The notes below the pieces were generated by a model. The model was given only the letters and a program-made list of their open reading frames with translations. It was not told the DNA's origin and searched no databases. Made by a program: the position numbers and the translations under genes. DNA of 64,000 nucleotides from Phycisphaerae bacterium (lineage in GTDB: Bacteria; Planctomycetota; Phycisphaerae; UBA1845; UTPLA1): contig JAKLKO010000014.1 of assembly GCA_023150615.1 (NCBI GenBank), positions 1 to 64,000 of the forward strand. The letters run 5' to 3'. Shown here piece by piece: positions 37,601 to 44,792 of the stretch; the stretch's first letter is position 1; each line of letters begins with the position of its first letter.

Positions 37601-40600
37601 GCGCCATGCGGCACACCTGCTGGATGATGCCGCCCACGAGCGGGCTGTCGAAGTGGAACTTCGTGCCGAACACGTGGTTGACGACGCCGGTCGTCGGAAT
37701 GGACTGGAACAGTTCGTTGAGTTGACACGTGTAGTCCGGATCCGGGTTCGGGCCGCCCTGCGGCTTGCCCATCTGAGCCAGGACCGACAACAGTGCGTTC
37801 ATCACGACGGGGTTGGGCGAGCCGTCCACGTAGGCCGGGGCCGGCATGCCCGTCATGTTCATGATGAACTCGTCCTTCGACGGGGCCGTCACGTCGATCC
37901 AGCGGTTGCGGAAGAAGTTCGGACCGACCTTGGTCTCGATGCCGTTAATGATCACCGTACCGGTCGTGTCCGGATTCCCCGAGACCAGGTAGCTCAGGCC
38001 TGAGGCCGGAGCGCCCATGCAGTCATCCGCGATGCTGTCGCCGCAATAGAGCTTTGCCTGACCGACGGCCAACTCGTACAGAATGTACGCGCGGTTGACG
38101 CTCGTCAGCTGGACGTCGAAGTTGCGGAAGTCGATGAGGACACCCCAGATGCGACCCTCGTTCTCGTCGTCGCTGGTGTTGGTCCAGCGATAGCGGCTGA
38201 AGGAGAAGTCGCCCGGTTCGCCGGTGTCGGGCAGCAGCGTGTCGGTGTTGTTGTAGATCGCGATCCACCAGCGACCCGGCCCGAGCGTCGGACCGGAGAA
38301 GTCGGCGGCGTAGTCGTACTCGGGGCCGCCGGTGAACGGGTGGAAGGTGCCGCGGAACGTACGTCCGGCGTCACCGATGAACTGCGAATAGACCAGGCCG
38401 GCCGGACTGATGTCCGGATTCGGCGGGTCGACGCCGGCGTCCTCGTAGATCTCGATCGTGAAGAGGTCTTCGAGCGCAGGGTTGATGTCGGTCACGTCGG
38501 TGCCGTTGCCCGGAGAACCGTAGGTGCCGGTCCACTCCGCGCGGGCCAGCGTCACGGTACGATCGAGCAAGAACGCGTCGGCCGAGACGATCTCGAGACC
38601 GGGCTTGCGGTCAGAGGTCGTCGCCATTCGAGCCGACGTGCCTTCGATGACCGGGCGGACGCCGGCGAGCGGCTGATGCGCCTCGGGCATCGCCGGCCGA
38701 TAGGAACCGAGACCCCAGCTTCCGCACACGAGGTTGCAGGGCAGGTCTTTCTCGGTCGCCGGCGGGTTGGGACAGTTCGGAATCGCGATCGGCGGGCGCA
38801 TGCCCCACGCTGCGTAGTTCCGGTTGTACAACGCTCCGTCGAAGCCGGAATGCGCGGACTCGGCGAGGTTGAAGTTCGGGCCGGCCGTCACGTTCGGAAC
38901 GAAGTCGGCCTGATTGCCCAGCAACGTGGTGTTGGCATCGAACGGGATGATGCCGTTCGGGTTGGCCCCGAGGGCGCCGCCGTTGCGGGCCGGGTCGTTT
39001 ACGTAGGAGACGACGCCCGCGCCCGGCGTGCCGGTGGTCAGCTCGATGAAGAGACCCTCGGCCAGCGTCAGGTCGCGGCGGACGCGGTCATCGCAGGCCC
39101 GCGTGAAGATGAGCCGCGGCCGGATCGCGAGGCGCGACCAGTAGGTGCCGTTCGTGGACGTGGCGACCGCGCCGATCGGGTAAAGGACGATTTCGCCCAG
39201 CGGCTGGGCCGCGCCGTCCTCCACCATGTTGACGTTCCAGTCCTCGGCCCAAGTGCGGTCCGAGTACGTCACGTGCACCGGTTCGCAACTGATGAGGTTC
39301 ATGTCGCTCAGGACGTAGTCCGTGCCCGAGCCGTTGGTATCGAGGTTGATGGCCTGCGGTCGCTCGAACTCCGTGTCGTAATCGGAGATCGTGGTATTGA
39401 TCGGCTTGCCCTCGAAGCGGATCCGCTGCTGAACCGGACTGCTGCCCAGATCGAAGAAGTTGGCCGGGATGGCCGGGATGCGGAGCAGCGCCGGCGGCGT
39501 ATGGACGCCGGACGGAGCGCCGACCGAGAAGTAGGTTGCGCCGGTCGAACCGATCGGGCGACAGCTCAGGGTCTTGTAGCGGTCGGAGGCGGCAGGAATA
39601 AAGCCCTGCACCACGTTGCCGAGGTCGACGTGCACGGCCCAGTTCATCCACGTACCGGAATCGCCGGAGCCGAGATCGATGATCCGCATGCGCCATTCGC
39701 CGGGTCCCGTCCCGTCGCCGACGTAGGTACCGCCGTACACGCGGCCGTTATACGTCGCGAGCGGCGATGCCGGCTTGTAGCGGCCGAAGACCTGGAAGTT
39801 CGAGCGGACGTTGCGGAATTCGAGCGTTGAACCACCCGACGACTGGCCGTCGTCGAAGAGGGCCCTGACGCCCTGGTCCGGCGAGTTGCCGGTCGTGCCG
39901 TTCCACGGTCGGTTCATGAGCGTCGCGGTCAGGCCCGCGTGAATGAAGGTCACGACGTAGTCGCCGTTGGCGATGTTGTCGTTCGGCGTGGCGTTGTTAC
40001 GCAGCTCGAACGAGATGTTCAGGTCGGCGATGCCGTTCTGCGGCGAGAGGCTTCCGAACTGCCGCGGGTTGGTCCCGCCGATGGCGTTGTTGTCGATCAC
40101 GTCATGCGGCAGGTTGCGGGCCACCTCGGGGAACGGAACGGTGAGACCGCCGCCGCCGGATGAGAACTGGCGGAAGCGCTGCGGATTGCAGCTCTGGGGA
40201 TTCGGCTCGGCGCCGGAGATGACGCCGCCCGTGGTACCACCCGAAAACGCCGGCACGCGGCACATGAAGAACGTTTCCCAGTCGCCGCAGTCGACCTTCC
40301 CGTTTCGGTCAATGTCGGCACACTTGTACGGCTCGGTGCCGGTGACGTTGGCGTTGAAGTTGGCGTTGATCAGATTAACCAGCGTGTCGCGATCGTTCGT
40401 GTCGATGACGCCGTTTCCGACCGCGTCGCAGTCCGTGTTGTCCACGTCCGCGTCGTCGATGTCGCAGGCGAACGGCGCGGTGTAGCTGCCGTGCGTGGTC
40501 GACACACCCTGCGGCGGAGTGGGGAAGTCCTTGCTTTGCAGCGAGAACCAGATGCCCGCCCAGGCGCCGAGGCCGACCGGGCCACCGCACGTCGTCGGAT

Positions 40601-41690
40601 TGTCGCAGATGCGCATACAGTTGGAGTTGCCGTTGTCGTTCAACTGGCCGGACGACGTGTTGCCCCGCGCGGCGAAGATCAGGCCGCCGAAGTCGTTCGG
40701 CGCATCATTCGTCTCGACAAAGATCTGGTAGGTGAACGCACCGGCCGGCATGGTGAACGGGAAATCCGTTCCGTTCGAATACGACGAGAACTTGAGCTGG
40801 ATCGTTCCGTCGTCTGAACCGGGGGCGCACCAGGTCAGGTCCTTGAACGGGGCGTTCAGGTTCGGAAGGCTGCCGTTGGAGCAGGCCGGCGCGAAGCCTT
40901 CCGTGTAGATGCGGACGCGGAACTTGACGAGGTCGGGCGAGTCGGTCGCGTAGCCGATCGTGATGCTGTGGACGTTGCAGGCGACGGCCATGTTTCCGTC
41001 GTCGAGGGTGCCCGGCGCGGTGGTGCCGACGTTGACCTCGGTGAAGCCGAGCGTGGCCTCGTGGAACCAGCAATCCTCGCCCATCTCATCGGCGAGCTGG
41101 TCATTCATGGTGCAACCGTTGGCCCGCGGCGTCGCGCCGGCGCCCGGCAGGGCCTCGGCGGCGTTGGGGTTGTTCGAGTTGAACGCGCCCGGAGGAACCG
41201 GGAACCACTTGAGCTGCGGCCAGTCCTTGGTCGCGCGGTTGACGATCGGGGCGTCGGCGCGGAACTCTGCATCGCGCTCGGGCGAGACGCGCTTGTCGAC
41301 CTGCGGCGTCGGCGCGGCGGCCTGCACGTTGTCCTGCGGCTGCTGCGGCTGCACGTCCTGCGGCTGCGGGACCGGATTCAGAGGTCGGAACGCGCGCTGT
41401 CGCGGCGTTTGATTCGTCGCGTCGGCCGGGACGACCTGGCGCTTGGTGATGTCCTGTGCCGGGACGAACTGTCGCAGATTCGAAGTGGCTGCGGCCGCTT
41501 CCGGCGCCGGCGTCGCCGGCTTCGCATCGATCGGGGTCAACAGATGCCCCGCCTTGGGCGAGAGACTGAGGACCGACTTGCTGTCGGGAGTCGCTTGTCC
41601 GGTCGGACGGCTGAGTCCCGCCGCGAATCCGAACAATGCAACGGCCGAGGCCAACGCGATACCGTAGCTCGCAGCCTTCTTACCTGTCAT
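34674..41690 (-). CDS. Giant secreted multidomain protein with P-domain, TSP3-like repeats and dockerin-like segments
   Basis: The 2338-residue chain starts at ATG 41690, where AAGGAG lies 9 bases upstream and a signal peptide follows (IALASAVALFGFAAG). A Gln/Pro-rich linker runs to about residue 130. A Cys/Asp-rich dockerin-like segment lies near 407-455 (VDNTDCDAVGNGVIDTNDRD). A proprotein-convertase P-type beta domain covers about 500-700. Further beta domains follow. Two blocks of D-C-N-x-N-G-x-x-D-x-C repeats lie near 1437-1577 and 1857-1930, read as calcium-binding thrombospondin-3-like repeats. A second dockerin-like end (DMDDDNDVDGVDLTLFVNKL) closes the chain. Probably a cell-surface scaffold or adhesin; the function is unproven. 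Confidence 0.8.
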   Translation of the reverse strand: MTGKKAASYGIALASAVALFGFAAGLSRPTGQATPDSKSVLSLSPKAGHLLTPIDAKPATPAPEAAAATSNLRQFVPAQDITKRQVVPADATNQTPRQRAFRPLNPVPQPQDVQPQQPQDNVQAAAPTPQVDKRVSPERDAEFRADAPIVNRATKDWPQLKWFPVPPGAFNSNNPNAAEALPGAGATPRANGCTMNDQLADEMGEDCWFHEATLGFTEVNVGTTAPGTLDDGNMAVACNVHSITIGYATDSPDLVKFRVRIYTEGFAPACSNGSLPNLNAPFKDLTWCAPGSDDGTIQLKFSSYSNGTDFPFTMPAGAFTYQIFVETNDAPNDFGGLIFAARGNTSSGQLNDNGNSNCMRICDNPTTCGGPVGLGAWAGIWFSLQSKDFPTPPQGVSTTHGSYTAPFACDIDDADVDNTDCDAVGNGVIDTNDRDTLVNLINANFNANVTGTEPYKCADIDRNGKVDCGDWETFFMCRVPAFSGGTTGGVISGAEPNPQSCNPQRFRQFSSGGGGLTVPFPEVARNLPHDVIDNNAIGGTNPRQFGSLSPQNGIADLNISFELRNNATPNDNIANGDYVVTFIHAGLTATLMNRPWNGTTGNSPDQGVRALFDDGQSSGGSTLEFRNVRSNFQVFGRYKPASPLATYNGRVYGGTYVGDGTGPGEWRMRIIDLGSGDSGTWMNWAVHVDLGNVVQGFIPAASDRYKTLSCRPIGSTGATYFSVGAPSGVHTPPALLRIPAIPANFFDLGSSPVQQRIRFEGKPINTTISDYDTEFERPQAINLDTNGSGTDYVLSDMNLISCEPVHVTYSDRTWAEDWNVNMVEDGAAQPLGEIVLYPIGAVATSTNGTYWSRLAIRPRLIFTRACDDRVRRDLTLAEGLFIELTTGTPGAGVVSYVNDPARNGGALGANPNGIIPFDANTTLLGNQADFVPNVTAGPNFNLAESAHSGFDGALYNRNYAAWGMRPPIAIPNCPNPPATEKDLPCNLVCGSWGLGSYRPAMPEAHQPLAGVRPVIEGTSARMATTSDRKPGLEIVSADAFLLDRTVTLARAEWTGTYGSPGNGTDVTDINPALEDLFTIEIYEDAGVDPPNPDISPAGLVYSQFIGDAGRTFRGTFHPFTGGPEYDYAADFSGPTLGPGRWWIAIYNNTDTLLPDTGEPGDFSFSRYRWTNTSDDENEGRIWGVLIDFRNFDVQLTSVNRAYILYELAVGQAKLYCGDSIADDCMGAPASGLSYLVSGNPDTTGTVIINGIETKVGPNFFRNRWIDVTAPSKDEFIMNMTGMPAPAYVDGSPNPVVMNALLSVLAQMGKPQGGPNPDPDYTCQLNELFQSIPTTGVVNHVFGTKFHFDSPLVGGIIQQVCRMAPITGENGPGTEYDSPNTASAAGSVLHNNLDAFGIALERTLPSTGDEAPLDENLQLKDPLPPISSVGQFVMYVKPQEKDCNNNGIQDYLDIAGGTSTDCNVDGIPDECQLTGNDCDNNGVPDNCQPDCNDNGIADPCDITGNTSEDCDANNIPDECEADCDNDGLPDACEIAVSEGGSCVGSIGNPCAPNPNSTCARDCNADGVPDCCQTVGGEAPVAPANEPNPPFSAIVGGLIDFNDPPYVAGAMDPSGTTGVGQQNWDTGFFSAFGFLTTNNQPSTAAAQIVNSVSDPDMPGCMSGGALRLKQDANAGVGDFFDYAMVSPKMHSDTRLMTYAQIDMWIPTDFTPDDTVMVITSQDNATYAVNLALFTRLNTTSQVEILVGEATEFGGIGSLFFLSNFVPEGTCFTLGMLTDPSRVLEVRYDIDGVALPTNAALPGAVFVDIAQLPPLSTIVPNPNVYWLCMTNKQPLPVTDNPVYFDNARFRKSTPFDVALEDCDLDGIANGCEVRDMPSLDCNCNGRTDNCDIAPGCVASAGTAAPGNQLTDFGGPASQPCEPDCQPNGIPDGCEVPIAGPFPASDRINMFHDMENDGIDPTFVAGQTIAGQPTDDPLAADGDNDNVADDPDYDFVGGRISSLDLFAPATAFAVVATVGACPVQVGNNQCIGMLVDDTDPVNKPIDGSEGWGILSGLYGELDDAVQLSRQQLVMDVRMDAGETMCVVGAQGDSLLVQIIRLVRAGIDYPDDVDSNLDPIGALASNEVQFVAGFDVNGDEIWGSFPTPMTWPTDSCFRLVLETDLCRDEFTTPDPESRYDGDNLLIGIDADYNGSLEQTNRVSAFSSNIRQMFLVSNNRKAAVNPNIDTGAITIDNITMLEFEAYDAGATGADTNENGVPDACEGCACPPPSCPGNLVDSGSDINRVNGRDIRKFVECRIAGTCTATGCACADMDDDNDVDGVDLTLFVNKLLGIGDPNVACP

Positions 41691-42315
41691 TGATCTTGCT
41701 CCTTCCGAAAAACCCGTACCAGAACGCGTTCCGAAATCAGAAAAATCGAAATAGACGGGGGCCGCAGCCTGCGACCGACGTCTCAACGTTTATGCTCGCC
41801 CGTGAATCCGATCCGACGCGACCGTGCGTAGCGATAGTTGGTGCACGCGACTGTCGTTTCACCGTGTTGCGCAACCCGTACCCGCACCTGGTCATCCGGC
41901 CGGTTCGAGCGTGCACAAGACAGGGTGATCGCTTCTCCACTCCTCCTCCGGTGCGCATCCGGACGCTGGTCGGTGCGTAGCACGTACGCTGGCCGGGCGC
42001 GCAACCCTTGCTGACTCCTCATTTGACCAAAACCGCGTGTCAGAGTCAAGGCGATTCCGGACCCCCGGACATCGGACGAAATAGTCCGATATGACGCGCC
42101 TGACCGCCTCCACCGGCGTTCGCCGGACGGCGCGACGCATAGAAAGATCGACGCGTCCCGACATGGGTTTCACGTTCAACTTGCGGCGCGACCCAACCTC
42201 AGATACGTCCTGCGCCGTCTGACGTCCCGGTTAGACATGCACGCGGCCGGAAACCTGGCCTGGCCGAGGATTCCCAGCCCGCGTCTCGGTCGCCTAATAG
42301 CTCGTATGGACCGAT
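41691..42315. other. 625-bp intergenic region between the giant gene and the HEAT-repeat gene
   Basis: No convincing gene is visible. The stretch is less GC-rich near 41,700-41,760, as expected for a promoter of the giant gene. An inverted repeat ATCGGAC-N6-GTCCGAT lies at 42071-42090 about 225 bases upstream of the HEAT-repeat gene. Confidence 0.45.
42071..42090. promoter_or_regulatory. Perfect 7-bp inverted repeat, possible operator
   Basis: ATCGGAC and GTCCGAT arms flank GAAATA. It lies in the divergent intergenic region, so it could serve either neighbour. No regulator is identified. Confidence 0.3.
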
Positions 42316-43212
42316 ATGCCGGAAAGGCAAGTCCGAGATTCCGAGAATCTGATTATTCGCAAGCGGACGTTCGCGACCATCGCCGCGATCGCCGCCATGC
42401 TGATTGCCTTCGCGTGCGTCGTCGCTGGACGGCAGCACCTGCGGGCGTGGTGGTGGGCACGCGCACTGGCCACCGCGACGGAGCCGGGTGCGATGGCCCG
42501 ATACGCCGGTCGCCTTGCCGCGGAGGGCGACGCGGCGATGGGTGCGATCGGTGGATTGCTGGATCACTCGCGACAGGATGTTCGCATGTTCGCGGTCCTG
42601 TGCGCGGCGAACATCGGAAGCCCCGCGGCGATCGACGCGCTGGTGCGGGCCATGGGCGATGCGGATGCCGAGGTCCGCCTGACGGCAGGGACGCAGATCG
42701 GCATTCGATTCGGGTCGCCCGCTCGGGAACGCCTGCAACGGCTCGCGGCGGCCAGGCCGCGCGATCGCGCGATGGCCGCGGTCGTGGCGTTGGAGCGGAG
42801 CACCGATCCGGCCGCAACGGCGGATCTCTGCGCGATTGCAGGGGCAGCCACGATCGATACGACCGTTCGAGCGCAGGCCGCGGACAGCCTCGGCCGGCGA
42901 GGCGACGCCGTAGCGGTCCCGGCGCTGACGGCACTTCTCGGCGTCCGTGATCCGATTTCGCCGCCGCTGCTGAACGCGATTCGGGACGAGATTGCCACGC
43001 GGCGGATTGCGGCCATACAGGGTGCTGGCGGTCCGACGGGCCGACGGGACGACTCAATTGCGACGCTGGCCGATGCGGCGGCGGGGGCGCTGCGACAGAT
43101 CACCGGGCGCGACTGCGGGTATCACGCGAGGCTTTCCGACGCGCAGCTCGCGGAGGTGACCGAGTGCTTTCGGGCCGGTGCCGCAACGAAAGCGAGCGAT
43201 GACGCTCGATGA
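42316..43212 (+). CDS. Membrane-anchored HEAT-repeat protein
   Basis: This 298-residue protein has one N-terminal transmembrane helix (TFATIAAIAAMLIAFACVVAG, residues about 18-38). Residues 55-240 are built of Ala/Leu-rich helical repeats such as VRMFAVLCAANIGSPAAIDALVRAMGD and VRAQAADSLGRRGDAVAVPALTALLG, the HEAT/PBS lyase repeat style, so it is a binding scaffold. The enzyme function is not implied. A terminator serving both sides follows. Confidence 0.65.
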   Translation: MPERQVRDSENLIIRKRTFATIAAIAAMLIAFACVVAGRQHLRAWWWARALATATEPGAMARYAGRLAAEGDAAMGAIGGLLDHSRQDVRMFAVLCAANIGSPAAIDALVRAMGDADAEVRLTAGTQIGIRFGSPARERLQRLAAARPRDRAMAAVVALERSTDPAATADLCAIAGAATIDTTVRAQAADSLGRRGDAVAVPALTALLGVRDPISPPLLNAIRDEIATRRIAAIQGAGGPTGRRDDSIATLADAAAGALRQITGRDCGYHARLSDAQLAEVTECFRAGAATKASDDAR

Positions 43213-43243
43213 ACGGGAGGCTTCGTATTCGGCCGGAAATGAC

Positions 43244-43268
43244 AAGGCCGCCCGGGCGGGCGGCCTTT
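43244..43268. terminator. Bidirectional terminator between convergent genes
   Basis: GGCCGCCC (43246-43253) pairs with GGGCGGCC (43258-43265) around GGGC. TTT follows on the plus strand and the complementary AA/TT on the minus strand. It separates the HEAT-repeat gene from the PEP-CTERM gene. Confidence 0.75.
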
Positions 43269-43300
43269 GCTCGAGAAGCGTGGACCGGGCGCGTGCCGGA

Positions 43301-44602
43301 TCAGCGTCGTCGGCGTAGTGCTGCGAGGCCGGCCAGCGCCAAAAGCGACAGCGACGCCGGTTCGGGCGCGATGATCCGCACGATGGCCTCGAACTCCTCC
43401 GCGCCGCCGATCGGACCCAGGCCCAGCTCGATGTAGAGATACCCGTCGTCCGCGAGGTCGAGCGCGGGACCGATGGTCGAGCCGGCGGCCTTGAAGTCGA
43501 AGACCTGGAGGTCGGCGATCATGTCGCCGTTCACGTCCAGCGTGTCGCCCGTTCGCAGGATGAGCGACGACGACGTGTCGAGCGTCGGGCCATCGCCGAC
43601 GAAGAGCGCTTCGACGAGGGACGCGCCACTACCCCAGCCCCAGACGTGGGCGACAAGGTTGCTGTTGTTGATGGACAGGGCGCGGATCGCGGCGCCGCTG
43701 GCGAGCGTCAGGCCGTCCAGCGTATTGCCCTCGCGGACCTTGATCGCGCCGTTGTAGGCGACGGCGATGTCGAACGTCGCGGTGCTCGTGCGGGCCCCGA
43801 ACACGTAATTGCCGGCGTTGTTGATGCCCGGGCTGTTGAAGTCGAGCCAGTTGTCGCCGCTGCCGGTGGCCGTGCCCTCGCGATGGGCCATGACGCCATC
43901 GACGTAGAGGAACAGGTCGGAGGCAGTCGCCTCGGTCGTGTCGAGCACGTGGACGTGGTGCGCGTTGTTGTCGGAGACGTCGAAGTCGAAATCAACTCCG
44001 CTCGATGCCTGGATCGTGAAACCGCCGACCACGTCGCCGGTGGACAGCACGGGGACGATCACCGGCGTCGCGGTGTCGGTGCTGCGATACAGCGTTCGAT
44101 TCTGCGTCGAGCCGCCGGACGTCGCCGAGCGACCCGCGATCCACCACGCCGTACCGTCGGGCTGCATCGTCGGGCGGCTGTTGAACGTGATGAATTGTCC
44201 GGCGAACCCGGGGGCCGGGTCGGTCCCACGGAGCAGCGGACCGTTGTGCGTGTAGACGCCGTCTTCGCCATTGATCGACGGGCTGTAGACGAACCCGCCG
44301 GAGTTGCTGACGCCCATCGTGCCTTCCGCGCCCGTCAGGGTCTGCGCGGCGCTGCCGCTGAAAAAGACCGGACCGGCGTTGTGCCAGATGATCCGCTGTC
44401 CGTCCGCGAGACTGGCGACGAAACCGACACGTCCGTTGCCGTCGGTGAACGGCGAGTTGACGGCGGAAATCGTCGAAGTTCCGACCGGATCGCCGACCTT
44501 TGCGATCATGGCGGCGGGAATCGGCCCGGCCGCACGAGCGCTTGAAGTCGTCAGCGCGGGGACGACGACGATAACAGCAATGCAGGCAATACGAGTTTTC
44601 AC
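43301..44602 (-). CDS. PEP-CTERM sorting domain protein
   Basis: This 433-residue exported protein starts at GTG 44602, where GGAGGGG lies 6 bases upstream, directly before KTRIACIAVIVVVPALTTSS, a signal peptide. The frame is open 10 codons further upstream but without a ribosome site. The body is made of Gly/Asn/Asp-rich strands resembling a beta-propeller. The end is IAPEPASLSLLALAGLAALR then RRR, a classic PEP-CTERM tail. A sigma70-like promoter lies about 100 bases upstream. Confidence 0.82.
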   Translation of the reverse strand: MKTRIACIAVIVVVPALTTSSARAAGPIPAAMIAKVGDPVGTSTISAVNSPFTDGNGRVGFVASLADGQRIIWHNAGPVFFSGSAAQTLTGAEGTMGVSNSGGFVYSPSINGEDGVYTHNGPLLRGTDPAPGFAGQFITFNSRPTMQPDGTAWWIAGRSATSGGSTQNRTLYRSTDTATPVIVPVLSTGDVVGGFTIQASSGVDFDFDVSDNNAHHVHVLDTTEATASDLFLYVDGVMAHREGTATGSGDNWLDFNSPGINNAGNYVFGARTSTATFDIAVAYNGAIKVREGNTLDGLTLASGAAIRALSINNSNLVAHVWGWGSGASLVEALFVGDGPTLDTSSSLILRTGDTLDVNGDMIADLQVFDFKAAGSTIGPALDLADDGYLYIELGLGPIGGAEEFEAIVRIIAPEPASLSLLALAGLAALRRRR

Positions 44603-44703
44603 GTAGACCCCTCCGCCCCCACTCGAACCCACTCTGCCGACTGAACGTCCGATGCCGGGTCAGCCCGGCCGGCGACGCACGGCGGAATCCGCTGGCAGCG
44701 TCT

Positions 44704-44733
44704 ATTCTCGCGAAACTAACGTGCGCTTGTCAA
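44704..44733 (-). promoter_or_regulatory. Sigma70-like promoter for the PEP-CTERM gene
   Basis: On the minus strand, TTGACA (44733-44728) is a perfect -35. GAGAAT (44709-44704) follows with 18-base spacing. The predicted start is about 95 bases before the GTG at 44602. Confidence 0.45.
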
Positions 44734-44792
44734 CTCGATCCGGCCGGCATCTCGGTCATCGCGATGCCCCGGTGTCGCAAGTCTGACGCGAT

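Noticed and set aside
34659-38003. 1114-residue plus-strand frame opposite the giant secreted gene
   Set aside because: It is a mirror of the minus-strand gene: the minus strand has a signal peptide, ribosome site, terminator and recognisable repeats, while the plus frame is Arg/Val/Asp-rich without any motif. High GC makes such long antisense frames common.
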